Source: Clytia hemisphaerica
Taxonomy: Eukaryota > Cnidaria > Hydrozoa > Leptothecata > Clytiidae
NCBI GenBank assembly: GCA_902728285.1
Contig: CACVBU010000749.1
Location: 113,798-177,797 of the forward strand
Reading direction: 5' to 3'
DNA length: 64,000 bases
Shown: positions 11,676 to 25,000 of the stretch, piece after piece
Position numbering within the stretch: position 1 is the first letter of the stretch
Layout: the number at the start of each line of letters is the position of its first letter
Made by a program: the position numbers and the translations under genes
The notes under the pieces: generated by a model
Databases searched by the model: none
The model's input: the letters and a program-made list of their open reading frames with translations, nothing else
What the model was told of the DNA's origin: nothing

Positions 11676-14600
11676 TTATTATTATTATTATTATTATTAA
11701 TTTATTTGGTAAAGCAGGTCAGGTTCCATATACAAAACTATATACAATTATACACAATTCTGTACATATTGGCAGTAAAAAACTGATGTGGACCTACTGG
11801 CTAAAAAACGAAAAAGTAAAATCTTGTGAATCAAGCTAAAAGTTGGTTGAATCAAGCTAATAGTTAGTTGAATCTAGGAGTTGTTTCGTATAGGAACAAA
11901 AAGTTGATTAGGATTTTAAGACTTAGGAGAATTTAGGAGAAATATACATATATAAAAGTACATAAATAAACTCTAGGTAATAATAAGCTAAAAATTTGCG
12001 AAGAAAAATATATATTCAGTAAATGTAATTTAGTAATAAACATAATCTTTATATAATAGTGCACGACCTGTCATATTAAAATTAATTTTATCCAAATAAT
12101 CAGATTTATTCAAGGCTTTTGTAAAAGCTTTGTAAGTTTTTATTTCCCGTATTGAGCTGGGAATGTTATTCCAAACAATAGCTGCTCTGTACATAAATGG
12201 TCGTTTATAATCAACAAAGGTGAATTTTGCCTGGTCAATTTTTGAAGATTTTCTATTTCCACGTGTATTTGATTTGCTGATAAGTTCCGATAAAAGTGGT
12301 GAGCTGAGACCGTTGTATATTTTGTACACTTTACACGCAATGCTTTTCTTATAATAATAAATAATTTCCTTCCATTTGGCCTGTGACAGAACATAGATAT
12401 CTGGGACTGATTTCTTTATCCGCTGAATGAAGCGGGCAGCTCTTATATGAACTTTTTCAATGCTTGATAGTAAGGCATTGGAACAATTTCCCCAAATCAA
12501 AATAGCATACAGGACGGATGGTAATATTCCTTGAAAATAGATGGTTGAAAGGGTAGACTTTGGCATCCCTCTCATTTGGTATAGCTTCTTGACTTTGACA
12601 CCAAAACTTTTATTAATTTTTTGAGCACATGAACATCCCATTTCAATTCGTCATCGATTGTAACTCCAAGACATTTTGTTGAGTTTATTATCTCAACATT
12701 TTTATGACAAATAGTTATATTTTGAAGAGGACCAACAAAGCGATTTTTCGACATAAGCATAACTTTGCATTTGTCAGGGTGGATGGTTAACAAATTTTTC
12801 TTGGCAAACGATTCAAGTTGATGGGCACTTCTTTGAAGGTTTTTGATGACAATATCGCTATGTGGATCTGATGTGTACGCTGTTGAGTTGTCAGCTAACT
12901 GATCTAGATCACAATCAATGCTTTCACTCATGTCGTTAACATTAACTGAAAAGCACTGTGGGCCGATAAGTGACCCTTGCGGTACTCCGAATTCCACATC
13001 AGTACAATCTGAGTTGACTCCATTGATAACAGTGAATTGCTTACGATTCGACAAATAACTCTCAAGATAGGTTAAAAAGTCACCTGATACCCCTGAAGTG
13101 CTTAGCTTTTTTAGTAGAATTGGGTGGGATACGCTATCAAATGCCTTTCAAAAATCTATGTACAAGGTACCAACTGATTGGCGGGAGTCGATGGCTTTTC
13201 TCCACTTCTCGGTCATATAGAGTAGGATGTCATCGGTCGATCGATTCGGTCTAAAGCCCCACTGGTGTTCGGATTCGAGACAATGCTCTCTGAGATGGTC
13301 AGTTAATTGTGAGCAGACAAGATGTTCAACAATTTTACTTGGGAGTAATGATATCGGCCTGTAATTTGAACAATCCGATTTAGAGCCTTTCTTGAAGACT
13401 GCAGATACTTTAGAAGTTTTCCATTGAGTTGGAAAAGTACCAGACGATAAACTACATTTGACAACGTACTGTAAACCCTCAACTGAGGCTTTTGGGTTCA
13501 AAGATAGGTCCTTAGCGGTGATGTTATCAGGACTCCCGGCTTTTCCAATTTTTACAGCTGCTTTGAACGATTTTTGAAGAAGTTCTTTTGAGAATTGGAT
13601 TGTAGATATAGTAGGGGTCACTCGATAAATGTACGAGTTCAAAGATCCATGTTCGTCAGTCTGTGGAGGTGTTGCAAGTTGTTTTCCAATATTAGAAAAG
13701 AATTTATTCATTGTTTTTGCTTTATCAGTGTCATCAGTAACAATGGTATAATTTTCATTTTTTAAGGGACCAATGTTTCGGTTATTTGATTTCCCTTTGA
13801 ATTTTTTTACAAGCGACCAGAATGATTTTGAGGACTCGCATGTCACAAATTTCTCTCTCCAGTAATTTACTTTAGTGGCTCTTATCAAGTTGGTGCATTT
13901 GTTTTTGGCTCTTTTGTAGTCCTTCCATTCTTTGGAATTTCGTGGGGTTTGTCTTGCTTTATTTAATAGTTTGAAGCGGTCATTTATAGCTTTACGTACA
14001 TCACCATTCATCCAGGGTTGATTGTTGTTTCGAACTCTCACTTTCCTAGTTGTAATGTGAGAGGAGAAAAAGATGCTCATAACGAGTCGTCTGGGTCGTC
14101 AAACATAGAAATAATATGCCATGGACAGGTTTCCAGGTCCTTGTTAAGTTTGGCGTTATCAATGTCCTTGTAATTTCTAACAGAAATCAATTTTGGTGGT
14201 GAACTTGTACGCTGTAGATTCAATAAGAAATCAGAAAGCCCCATTGCATATGTTTCTTTTTTTAAAACTTTATCTGGGTTCGATGTAATGGCCAGATCAA
14301 TAAGTGTCTTTGAGGTTGCAGTGATTCGAGTAATTTTCATTATAACGTTCGTCAAAGAATGTTCAGCAAGAACTTGGTTAAAGTCTTTCGTTAGTTTATT
14401 GTTATATTCGGACATGTCAATGTTGAAGTCACCAAGAAGAAATATATTTGATCGATGGTTAAAACGATTCAGAATTAGTGTAAAACTTTGAAGAAACTTT
14501 TTCATATTCGGAGGACGATAAATACAACCCAGAAGGTATTTTTGAGAGTTAATAGTTCCTTCTATCCAAATCGACTCGATCTTTGTATCGATTTCAATTT

Positions 14601-14868
14601 CATCTACCACAAGGTCTCTTTTGTAATAGACGAGGACGCCACCCCAACTGTTGTTAGCTTTTCTGTCTCTCCAATAGAAGAGATAATTGTCAATTTTTAG
14701 ATCATCATCATCATGCTCAGTTTCGTTTAAGTGAGTCTCTGTGATTGCAAATAAGTCAAAGTTACTTTCTCTTAAAAGAATTCTCACATCTTCGAGTTTG
14801 TGGAAAAGACCATTTACATTCAAGTGACCACATTTCAAACATGGGATAGGTGTCTGCAGTTGTTTGAG
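11676..14868 (-). pseudogene. LINE ORF2 (endonuclease-RT), decayed
   Basis: Read on the minus strand from about 14868: an APE endonuclease (HLNVNGL, FAITETHLNE, GCIYRPP, LLGDFNID), then a linker (NNNQPWMNGDV), RT motifs (FKKGSKSDCSNYRPISLLP, GFRPNRSTDD, YIDF-stop-KAFD, GVPQGSLIGP, LADNSTAY), and a C-terminal domain (RAARFIQRI, VWNNIP). Damage: the endonuclease SDH is SDF; frameshift near 14080; TGA at 13148-13150 within RT motif A; YADD is LADN; frameshift near 12612. ORF2 ends at 12030, followed by a 3' UTR and an AAT repeat tail at 11676-11697. Clade is CR1/L2/jockey-like by motif order; it is not assigned further. The 5' end is interrupted by the foldback element at 14869. Confidence 0.92.
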
Positions 14869-15489
14869 TAATATTAGGGGGGGATGTTTGGAATAATTTT
14901 TTAAGCCCATTTGTCAAAAGTTGCCTTTGGGTATAAAAAGAAGAAAAAATCATGTAAAAATCCTGTGGCACTTTTTTCAAGGTTGCCACGGGTTGGGTGC
15001 CACCGCCACTCCGCCAGCAAAATCGAAATTTCAAAAATTTTCAAAACATAGTGAAGTGACCCCTCATTTGAAAGGTATTTTCATGCTGATTAAGGAAATC
15101 ATGTTTGTAATGGTAAAAAACACTCTGACAAGAAGTAACTTAAGAAGAACGGTCAAAAAATTGCGTTTTTAGCAAAATCCTCAAAATTTCGTCAACTTTG
15201 TGTAATTACTTTTTGTGACAGTGCTACTCAACCTCATCATATTGATCTTCTTAATCAGCATGAAAATACCTTTCAAATGAGGGGTCACTTCACTATGTTT
15301 TGAAATTTTTTGAAATTTCAATTTTGCTGGTGAAGTGGCGGTGGCACCCTGCCCGTGGCAACCTTGAAAAAAGAGCCACCAGGTTTTAACATGATTTTTT
15401 CTTCTTTTTATACCCAAAGGCAACTTTTGACAAATGGGCTAAGAGTTTATGCCATTTTTTCAAAATAACATCCCCCCCTAAATATAGGA
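14869..15489. mobile_element. Foldback element, ~270-bp arms
   Basis: The two halves are near-identical inverted copies: 14904-15172 on plus and 15181-15440 on minus both encode the same meaningless start MPLGIKRRKNHVK. The outer tips are ttaggggggga (left) and tccccccctaa (right). The short centre (about 15173-15180) is the hairpin turn. It interrupts the LINE copy at its left edge, so it is younger than that LINE insertion or came with it. Confidence 0.85.
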
Positions 15490-15512
15490 TGACTGGCGAC
15501 CATATTGTCTGT

Positions 15513-15667
15513 GAACTTTTCACCTAAAGGTGCAGGTTGATCGCAACCCTGTTTTTGGTGCTGTAATGATGGGCTTAACAGCATTAAAACACTTGAACTT
15601 TTCACCTAAAGGTGCAGGTTGATCGCAACCCTGTTTTTGGTGCTGTATTGATGGGCTTAACAGCATT
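15513..15667. repeat. 82-bp tandem duplication
   Basis: gaacttttcacctaaaggtg and the following 53 bases at 15513-15585 recur almost unchanged at 15595-15667. The unit contains the small palindrome cacctaaaggtg. It lies about 430 bp upstream of the NUP214 start region. No gene is recognised in 15490-16035. Confidence 0.85.
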
Positions 15668-16035
15668 TACCCGCATTAAACCATATACCTTTGATTTTTG
15701 TGTTTGTCTTCTTATTCTTTTTTTATATTGCTCTAAAAGAAGAAAGGCTTCTCCCACGACACAGGTTCAGCCTTATTCACTAATTCTTAATGGAGTGAAT
15801 TTTTTTATCTGTCTGCCTGACCTATCGTAGTTACCATTGTCAATACCTTCCCATTAACCAAGGTCTTGCTGACACAAGATGTCAGTGTGAAACTTTTGAA
15901 TTTTTTTTTTTGCGACTGAAAATGTTAAGGTCTGAAAGTTTAATTCACTCAAAGTTTACAAAAATGAAAGACATCTATGCTGTGTTTTATACGATTTTTG
16001 TTATAAAATAAATGGAAATTAAAAGCCCTAACTGT

Positions 16036-16051
16036 TTTCTTCTTTCTTTAG
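16036..16051 (+). promoter_or_regulatory. 3' splice site before NUP214 start
   Basis: A branch-like cctaactg (16027-16034), a T/C-rich tract and AG at 16050-16051 precede the first ATG (16100) by 48 nt. The acceptor could close a 5' UTR intron or receive a spliced leader; no upstream exon is visible. Confidence 0.55.
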
Positions 16052-16099
16052 TTTAATAGTAAGAATATTGTTGAAAAATATTAAGAGAAGCCTCAATAT

Positions 16100-19000
16100 A
16101 TGATGGGGGATTTCATTCCTGAAGTGGATGTAAAGGTGAGCTTGTAATGTTATGATTTCATTGAAAAAGTTTAGCAGATTATCTCTGTCCTATCCTTATT
16201 TTTCATGACCTTCTCGTTTTGTTATTTTTGTGTAATTTTAACTGGACCTGATAAAAGGACTTATTCATTTGCTTACAAAATTTTAGAAAAAAAAAAGAGT
16301 TTAGGCCTCGTACGAGCACAAATTTTGAGAAATGATTTATGTTTATTCTACTTTGTCAGCATTTGTACCTCCTTTATTATCTTCAAAATTAATATCTTTA
16401 AACTTTCAAATAGCTCTTATCGTTAAAATGTTTGATAAGACCTTAGTAATTTTTTATTTTATACACATTGAAAAAGTATCAAAAAAGCCTATTTTGCTTA
16501 CAAGAAAGGTTATCAGTTTATCATTATTTTTCAGGGATTTGGTTTCCAACAAATGTGTAGATTGAAGATTGGAAATCCTGTTGAAGATTTGAATGAGGAA
16601 CTAAGTCATGTTGCAGTTTCAAGTAAACATGGATTGATCTATGCGGTTTCCAACAAAACTGGTGAGTCAAGATCATTTCCTTTTAATCTCACTTTAGCTT
16701 GGTTAGTTTCAAAATTTTGTTGTCAAGGATGCAGGAAGATGTGATAAAGTTTTGATTAACAAGATCTTCTTTATTTATATTCTTGGATATCCATTTCTTG
16801 GTAATCTACAGAGTCTTTCAAAAAAAAGTGTACAATTCTAAATCAAGACTCTTAGAAAACTAATTATTAAAGCTTTTCGTTTTTAGAAAGGTAAAGGACT
16901 AAATAATATAAACTTTTGAATGAATGAAAAACGTTTGCATTCCTTTCGTCCAGTTCTGAAAAAAGATTATAGTGAAAATCTTAATTATAACTTGTACCGA
17001 GAAACTTGCTTGTGCACTTAAGGAAGCACCTGATACAATAGCCAGGAAGCTGGAAAAGTTCTCAAAACTAAATTAATTGTAATCTGGAATATAAAGTATA
17101 CCGAGTGGAAAGTTATTGATAAAGGTTTAAAGCAAATAAAAAGGTTGATACAAAATTTGATTAGTTGCTTTTTTATTTTAAAGATATCAAAGTTGTATCA
17201 ATCAGTACAATCGAGAAGATTGTTTCACAAGGAGATGTCAATGTCAACGAAGCAAGTAAGTTACTTTATTCACTTTTAAATTTTTCATAAACTGATCAAA
17301 CTTTAATTGATTTTAATATTGGTCTTTGAACTTTGAAATAATAAGTTCTTTGATTTTCACAATCTAAATGAAAAACCAAATTATACAGATTTAGGGGAAA
17401 TCCCATTTTCTTTTATTATGTAATGAAATCTATGAAAGCTGGAAATTTGTCAGAATTTGTTTTTGTACATCTCTTTGCTCGTTTGAAAGAACTTTATCAA
17501 AAAAAATCATGGATTTCAAGGTCTTGTGATTCTACGTTGAAACTAATAAATGCAGCTTTCCGGACTTGATAAGAAATGAGTGAAATTGTCAAAGTTTTTT
17601 GCTGATGTTTTGAAATTTTGAAGCTTCAGCAATACGCAAGCCTTGTCTGGCTCAATACAAAGTAAAAAAAAAAAATAACTCATTTTAAAATGTCCATCCT
17701 ACTTTGATCTTTTTTAGTCACTGAGTTTCCTCTGGTCAAAATTCGTTTGGGAGTTGAGGTCACACACCTTGCTTTGAATAATGATGACAGTTGTCTGTGG
17801 CTTGTTTACAAAGAAAATGGAAGTCTGATTCTTGGGCTCATTGATACCAAAATAGTTGGCTTACCGGTAATATCCATACTAAAGAAATTTTTTCAGTTCT
17901 TTTTGAGAGGTAGAGTTTCTTCGGATAGCCGAAACCATTTTGCGTCTGTCGTCAGAAAAATGCAAGTAGTTTCAGTGAAAGTAATTTCTTGAAATTTAAT
18001 TTTGATTCATGATAATTAAATTGTGATGATATGATTTTTAGTTGTTACTGTTAGTGTTAGATCTTTTGATTTTCTTTTTTTCTTTGCTTTTTAGGATAAG
18101 TCCAAAGCAATTTTCACAAGCACTTGTCTTGGCACAACATCAGGTTTGTTCTATTTCAATAGGTATCAGAAGTAGACATAATCATAGTTTTTAGAAGGAG
18201 TTGAAGCGTCAAAACATGTCTGATCTAAATTTTTTATTTGTGTATTTATTTATTAAAGCTACACCAATCCAAAGTGTTTTGTTTAGTGACTGTTTTTTTC
18301 CACCTTACAGATCTTTATGCTAGAAAGCTATGCTGCCATCCAGAGCATAGTAATCTCATAGCCGTTTGCTTGTCGAATGGAAAAGTACATACACTTGAGT
18401 TGGATGCTAATAATACCATTAAAACTACTTCTACAAGCAAAGAAGGACACAATATCACTTCAAGTAAGAGAAAAAGTTACATTTCTGGTCAATATTCTGA
18501 ATAGCGATTTCTCGTAAAATTTCCTTTTTTTTCTGAATTTTAAAGGCCTTTAAAGTTTTGTAAAGCATGCTAAAAGGTAACATACAGATTTCACCAAATG
18601 GGGTTGAACTCAAAAGGACTTAGTAAGTATTAGTGGGATGATTTAACTTGTTCACTACCTTTCTTTTATTAAAGTCTGTTGGAGTCCAAAAGGAAAGCAA
18701 ATTGCTTTTGGTTACGCAGATGGTCGAATCATTCAATATGACAAGGTGTATATTTGTAAAAATTACCTTTTTGTGTCCCTCTCATTCTGTATCCAATTAC
18801 TGTCTTATAGTCATACAATTTTTCATAATTTCAATTTTTTTTTCAAAGTAAATGCTAGTGTATCAGTAAAGGTAGTGACAATTATAAAGACATACAGAGA
18901 CATATGACTGTGACTATGTTTCTTTCTTTCTTCAGACATTGGCAACTGAGAAGAAAGCAACACCATCTCCGACCTTTGACGATGGTGAATCTAAAAGTGG

Positions 19001-22000
19001 TAAAGACATTAATATTCTAAGTACATGGCTACCCGACTAAGAAGAGCTATTTTCTTCATTTATGTCTTGCTTTTGAGAAAATGTGAAGAAAAAATATTAA
19101 ACGAGAGATGAGAGGATGTCAGCATTGATACCTTTTGATATTGTTTTAATTTGAGTGGATTAAATTTCGCGTAGATCAATTCTTGCGATGTATGCGAAAT
19201 TTGTTTATTTCTGCAAAAATTGGTCTTCCCAAAAAATTTATTAAAATCAACTATCAGGCAAAACCTTTTAAAATGAAAGAAAGTGAATAAAAGAAGAAGA
19301 AGTCAATTTAAAGAAATTTATATGCCAAAATTTCAGGTTCTCGAATCGCTAAAAAAGTCTAGTACGTGAAAATTTATCCTGTTCAGTTATTCACTACTGA
19401 AATGTATCATTTTCTACCAATCTCTAAAATCGTTGCTATTTATGTGTTTGATTTTCCGACCTTATTATTTTTAGTTGGAGGATTGCATTGGATTTCCTCA
19501 TATCTGTTTATCGGAGTTTTTAACATTCCGCAAGAAACTGGTGAAATTCCCAGCGTTGTTATGGTCGCAACAAAGGTAAATAGAAATTACCATGGATTTC
19601 TGGTGGCTAGGAATTATTCTAGTTAAACAGGTTGTCTTTATCAATAAAAGGAGGGAAACCATTGGTCACTGTAATCCCCTCAAAATTCTACAAAAATAGA
19701 ATATTTACAAATTTTTGGTCACAAATTCAAAATATTTTAAAAAGCACATGTCGATTCTTTTCTCTTTCCCTAGAAGAGCGATTTTTTGTGACATGTAAAG
19801 GTCAGTCACTTTAAAAAATCAATTTCTGTTATAAATAAAATGCTTCGATTTAATTTTATTTTGTGGCCTTTTGTTAATCATAACATTTGAAAAACACTCG
19901 AATCTTTCAGATATTGTGTAAATTTCCTGATGATAAAGTTCCTTTTTTCAATGGAGAAAAGATTTCAGTCATTTAACTTTTCTAATTTCTCAGAACCTCA
20001 ATTTAATCTTGTACATCCGAGGTTGCAAAATTCCATTACAATGCATTGAAAATGCCTATGATTTGATACTTCTAGAAAGATGGACCAGCTACGTACACAA
20101 TGTTGGATGATATTTATTTTGGATTTGAAGAAGGGAGAAAACTTTGCTATTATTTCTCACACATCACTCAATGGTAAGGATCAAGATATCAGACCTGACT
20201 GGATTGGACTTGCGATCTATTAATTTATTATATATGGTCCATTTAGACAACTCGTACGATCAATGAAGTGGGGGGGTGGAGATGGGAATAACTTTCAAAT
20301 AAGGTAACTATAGACTAAAACCAGGCTATTTAGGATTTAGAGCAAAACCAGGGACTCTTCTTACGACGTTGAAGATATTGGGGTTGGAAAAAATCAATAA
20401 GTTAACAGTTCTAGTTCTAGTTCTATTAAGTGATCACATAATACGCTAACGTACATTATCATGATATTGAAAATAAAAAGTTATTAAAAATACCTAATAA
20501 AATGAAAACAACTAAAGCTAAAAGTGGCTGCAAGAAGAAGTAGTGAGACAAAGGGAGGGTCCGTTTATTAGGTACCTAAGTAAGTAACTATAGTACTATT
20601 CACCAGTATGTAGGTCCATTCAGCATTTACCTTGTTGTTGTTGTTGTTGCTATAAAGCAATATTTATTTGTTTTCAGGAATGTGTTAGTCTCATTGGCCA
20701 GTAACGCAATGGAAGCTGCAACTGTTGGAAAACTTGGTGAAACGGTAAGCACTTTGTTTTTCAGGAAATGATAAATGGAAGGGAATTCCCCTGTCTCAAA
20801 TAACACTGCAATGATTATAGTTTGAATATTTTCCTAAAAATTAATTCTTTTTGTTAAAAAAGTTATAAGTCGGTGCTCTTATGAGAAAAAGAGGTAGAGG
20901 TCTCAGAAATTTGATGGAGTCGTTCCTTGGATCATTTGAAAATAATATTTCAAGGGAGTCAACCCCCTAATTCACTATCTTTGACGACGTCAGCATTGAA
21001 TTTGAATTTTCTATCAACGGTATATAATATGCCCATGCTTGGTAATAAAAAAACTTTATTATAAAGAGTACTGAAGTCATAAAATTTATGAAAAATTGAT
21101 TTTGAAGGTTAAAAAATCGTTTTCAAATCAGCCTAGGAACAACTCATCAAATTTCAGACCTCTATATAATGTATCCTCTGATGATATATATCCTCTCTAT
21201 CCTATCATTTTTGTTATAAGAGCCTTTATTTATCATTTTATTATTTCAGTGGCATCGTTGGGGTTTGCAAGACATAGAGCGTGCCGAGTGTCCCTTGAAT
21301 GCTGACAATAATGACACTTATCCTGTTGGTTGTCAAATTTCATTGAATTCTACACTGACTATTAAAGTTGGTAAGCTCAACTTATTTGACAAAATCGTAG
21401 AGATGAAAATATTACACCCATGTTCATAGTTTCGTACAGTGGAGCCTCTTTAACTCGAACCTCTGTTAGTTCGAATGTCTTCTTAAATCGAGCAAGTTTC
21501 ATGTCTCCTTCAGTTAACAAAGCCTTATAAACCTTACTTTATAACTCGAAAGTTTCACAACCCGACAAATTTGTGTTCCCTGTGCGTGTTCGAGTTATGG
21601 TGACTCTACTATATTTTCATGCAATTCATCCTTTGAAATCTATTATTTCAATAAGCATTATTTGTATGCATCCTTTTTACTTTCATCCTTATGACTATTT
21701 AACCACTGATCTTTACACTCTTTCAGATGACCGTGAGTTACCACCAGCTCCCATCTTTTGTATGCTGAACACAGATGGTATACTATGCACTTATCAAATG
21801 ATCAATAAGTTTCCTGACATCAAACATGATTTCATTGTCCCCCCAACACCCTTACCTTCCGGTGAACCCAGACGGGGCCAAGAATCTTCTGCTCCAAAAC
21901 CGTTGTTTGGAGGCAGTAGTGCCGCAACTCCAAGCTTTAGCCAACAACAGTCTTCTGTCGGCGGTGGAGCACCTTCTTTTGCATTAGGTGCCAATAAAAC

Positions 22001-25000
22001 AGCTTCATCGAGCCAAGGGTTTACATTTGGTTCAACTACAAGCTCAAGCAGTAAACCTTTCAGTTTTGGTGCAACTACATCAGCTTCGTCAAACACAGCA
22101 CCATCATCCAGTTCAACCTTCACACTCGGTGCCACACCAGCTTCAACACAATCAAGCTTCTCCTTACCTTCAGGGGGAGCAAAACCTGCTTTTTCTTTCG
22201 GAGGTACAACCGCTCAACAACAGCCAGTACCTTCAATGTTTGGTCAAAAGCCCGATGACAAAGCATTCCAACCAAAATCAAGCGAACCTGCAAAGTCTCT
22301 GTTTGGACAAACAGCGGCACCTTCAATCTTTGGACAAAAACCAACTGAAAACACAACCAGCGAGACCGCAAAACCTTTGTTTGGCCAGTCAACAGTGGTA
22401 ACACCTTCAACTCAAGCAGCGCCACCACCAAAGTCACTTTTCGGCCAACCTTCCACATCCTCTGCTGCACCAACCACAAAACCAATGTTCGGTCAAACTC
22501 AACTTACAGCATTCGGGGCACCAAAACCAACACAACTAGGGTCTCAACTACCATCAGAAACTTCTCAACCTCTAATACCAGCAGCAGCCACAAAAAGTAC
22601 CTCATTCAGCTTTGGTGCACAATCAAACACTACACCGCTCAAACATCCGCCACTTCAAAGTACAAACCCACCAAAACCGATGTTCAGCAGTAACCCAGCA
22701 CCTGATGTTATCCAGCCTAAACCAACAGCTGCATTCCCCAGTACCACTCCAGTCAAACCAATGTTTGGTGGAACTCAGACAGAATCACCAGTTCCTTCAA
22801 TGAACAAGAACCTCTTTGCGTCACCACAACAACTTGTGGTGTCCATTTCAAGCAAACCTTTCCCGACTCAACCACAGCCGATTGCTGCAACAGCTTTCGT
22901 TCAAACACCTCAAATCCCAAAGCAAGCACCTGCCCCAGTTATACCTTCATTCGCTCCTGTTCCAGGTTTGCTCTTATACCCAATCCAACATTTTACATCG
23001 ACCTTTAAAACGAGATTTTATATATCAATACCATTATTGTAACGGTTAAACTTTGTTAAATGCAAAAGTCAAAAAGTACATGTCTTAGCCGACACTAATT
23101 TTACCTTCGCTAAAAAGCTTCCCCCTAAGTATTGATCTCGATAAAATTTTATATTTTCTGTAGTCTATTCCCAACTAAAAAAGGACTTAACAAAACTTTT
23201 TTCCATTTATAGATAATCGCATTCCAAGTCCAGTCATACCACCAAATAAGATGGCTCCACCGCCCGCATACCAAGCCACGCCTTTATTGCACCAACCAGT
23301 GGCTGGAGGTATCCACCAGAAACGCGAACAAGACATTCTTTCGCAGACTGAAAAACTGGACACAGCTCTTCAGAACCACATTAACGAGGAGATCAACAGC
23401 TTCAATGAAGAGCTAGAAGCGTTCACCAAAGCCTTTAGTTCTGTCACTGAACGAAAGGACCTGATTGGCTCCCAAGAAGAGATGGAATCACTCACCAACG
23501 GCATCAATAGCTTCTCCGCACATATTGACGAATACAAGACAAACATGGAAGAAAATAAAACTGAGAGTAAAGAGCTGAGAAACGGTGTTCTATCCAATTT
23601 CCAAAACATCGATGAGGCGTTACTGAGGAAAGAGAAAACTGAGGATAGGAGGTACACCAATGTTTTGAAGTCCCGACAACTCGATCCCGTGTCTGCCAGA
23701 CAACGAAAGGAGTTGAGAGCCCAAACAAACCATTTGGAGAATCTATTAGGTGAAATCAATGTTGCATTAGATACAGAATGGGAAGAAAACCAGATCAGAA
23801 TGAACAAGAATCGCCAGAAGCGTGCACCAGGGGCTCACCAGAATCAACAGATCTACAAAACCATTGAAGCTATCGAGAAGATCACAAATAATCTGTCTAA
23901 CCGTATCAAAGGCATCTCTTTAGAAAGTGAAGAGTCCCATTTAATCACCATGAACACGACAAGACTCAACTCTCAAATGTCCGAGAAGAATTCTACATCT
24001 TCAACTACCGTTACCAGTTCCAAAGACTCGACAATGAAAATGAACCAATTAAGAGAGATGCTTAGTCGACGTGGAAATACACCAGTTCGCAAATCGAAAC
24101 AGTATTCCTACCCTGATATCTCCCTCGCAAGCAGTTCAAGTTCTGTTTTACCGACTCCTCATAATAAGTTGAATCCAAAGGCTACATCAACACCGGCAGT
24201 CGACCAAAGTTTCTTTTCTCCGAAATCAGATGGGGCCTTCACAAACAAGATGCAAACACTCTCTGAAGAAGGAAATTATGCAAAAGCAGCTGCTCAGAAG
24301 CTTCGAGAACAACAATCCTCGTCAGCTTTTACTCCGAAGGCCACACCATTGTTACCAAAGGCTCCAGAGAACACTCCTGTAACACCTGTTGTTCCGCAAG
24401 TCCTCAGACACCAGCCCCCAGAGTTGGCAACCCCTGATCGTGCTCCAAGTATCACAAAGAATTTGTTCGGACAAACATCTGCAATGTCTGCTCAAAAGGA
24501 TAAAGAGCCTGTCTTCTCATCAAGCAGCTCTTTCAAAGGATTTGTTCCTCAAAACCAATCACAGCAACCAGTTGAGAGTTCATCCAAACCATTAAGCTTT
24601 GGTGGTATTGCACCTAAACCAACAACTGATTCACCAGCGAAATCACTGACATCATTTGGTGGATTCGGTCAGCAGCAAACTTCCACTGGATTCGGAAACA
24701 CTAAACCAGCAGGAGGATTCTCTTTCGGAACTCCTGCGTCATCTGCTGCACCTTCACAACCGAAGAATGAGAGTTCTTTTAAAGGCTTTGGTGTATCATC
24801 CAATACCACTACCACTGCTTCATCCAGCAAACCGGCTTTTTCACTCACTCCATCATTAAGCAAGGAAGATTCTCAACCGTCAGCCGTTACAACTTCAGCC
24901 AGTTTGCCTTCAATGTCTGCAACATTTGCTTCAAAATCTTCTGTCGCAGCTACATCAAGTTCAAGTTTCGGCTTTGGTGCTGGTAGCTCTGCATCTACAT

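Noticed and set aside
14921-15423. Two ORFs (83 and 80 aa) with the same N-terminus on opposite strands
   Set aside because: They are the two arms of the foldback element.
23370-23807. 145-aa antisense ORF in the NUP214 coiled-coil region
   Set aside because: Shadow of the real coding strand; the sense frame aligns well with known Nup214.
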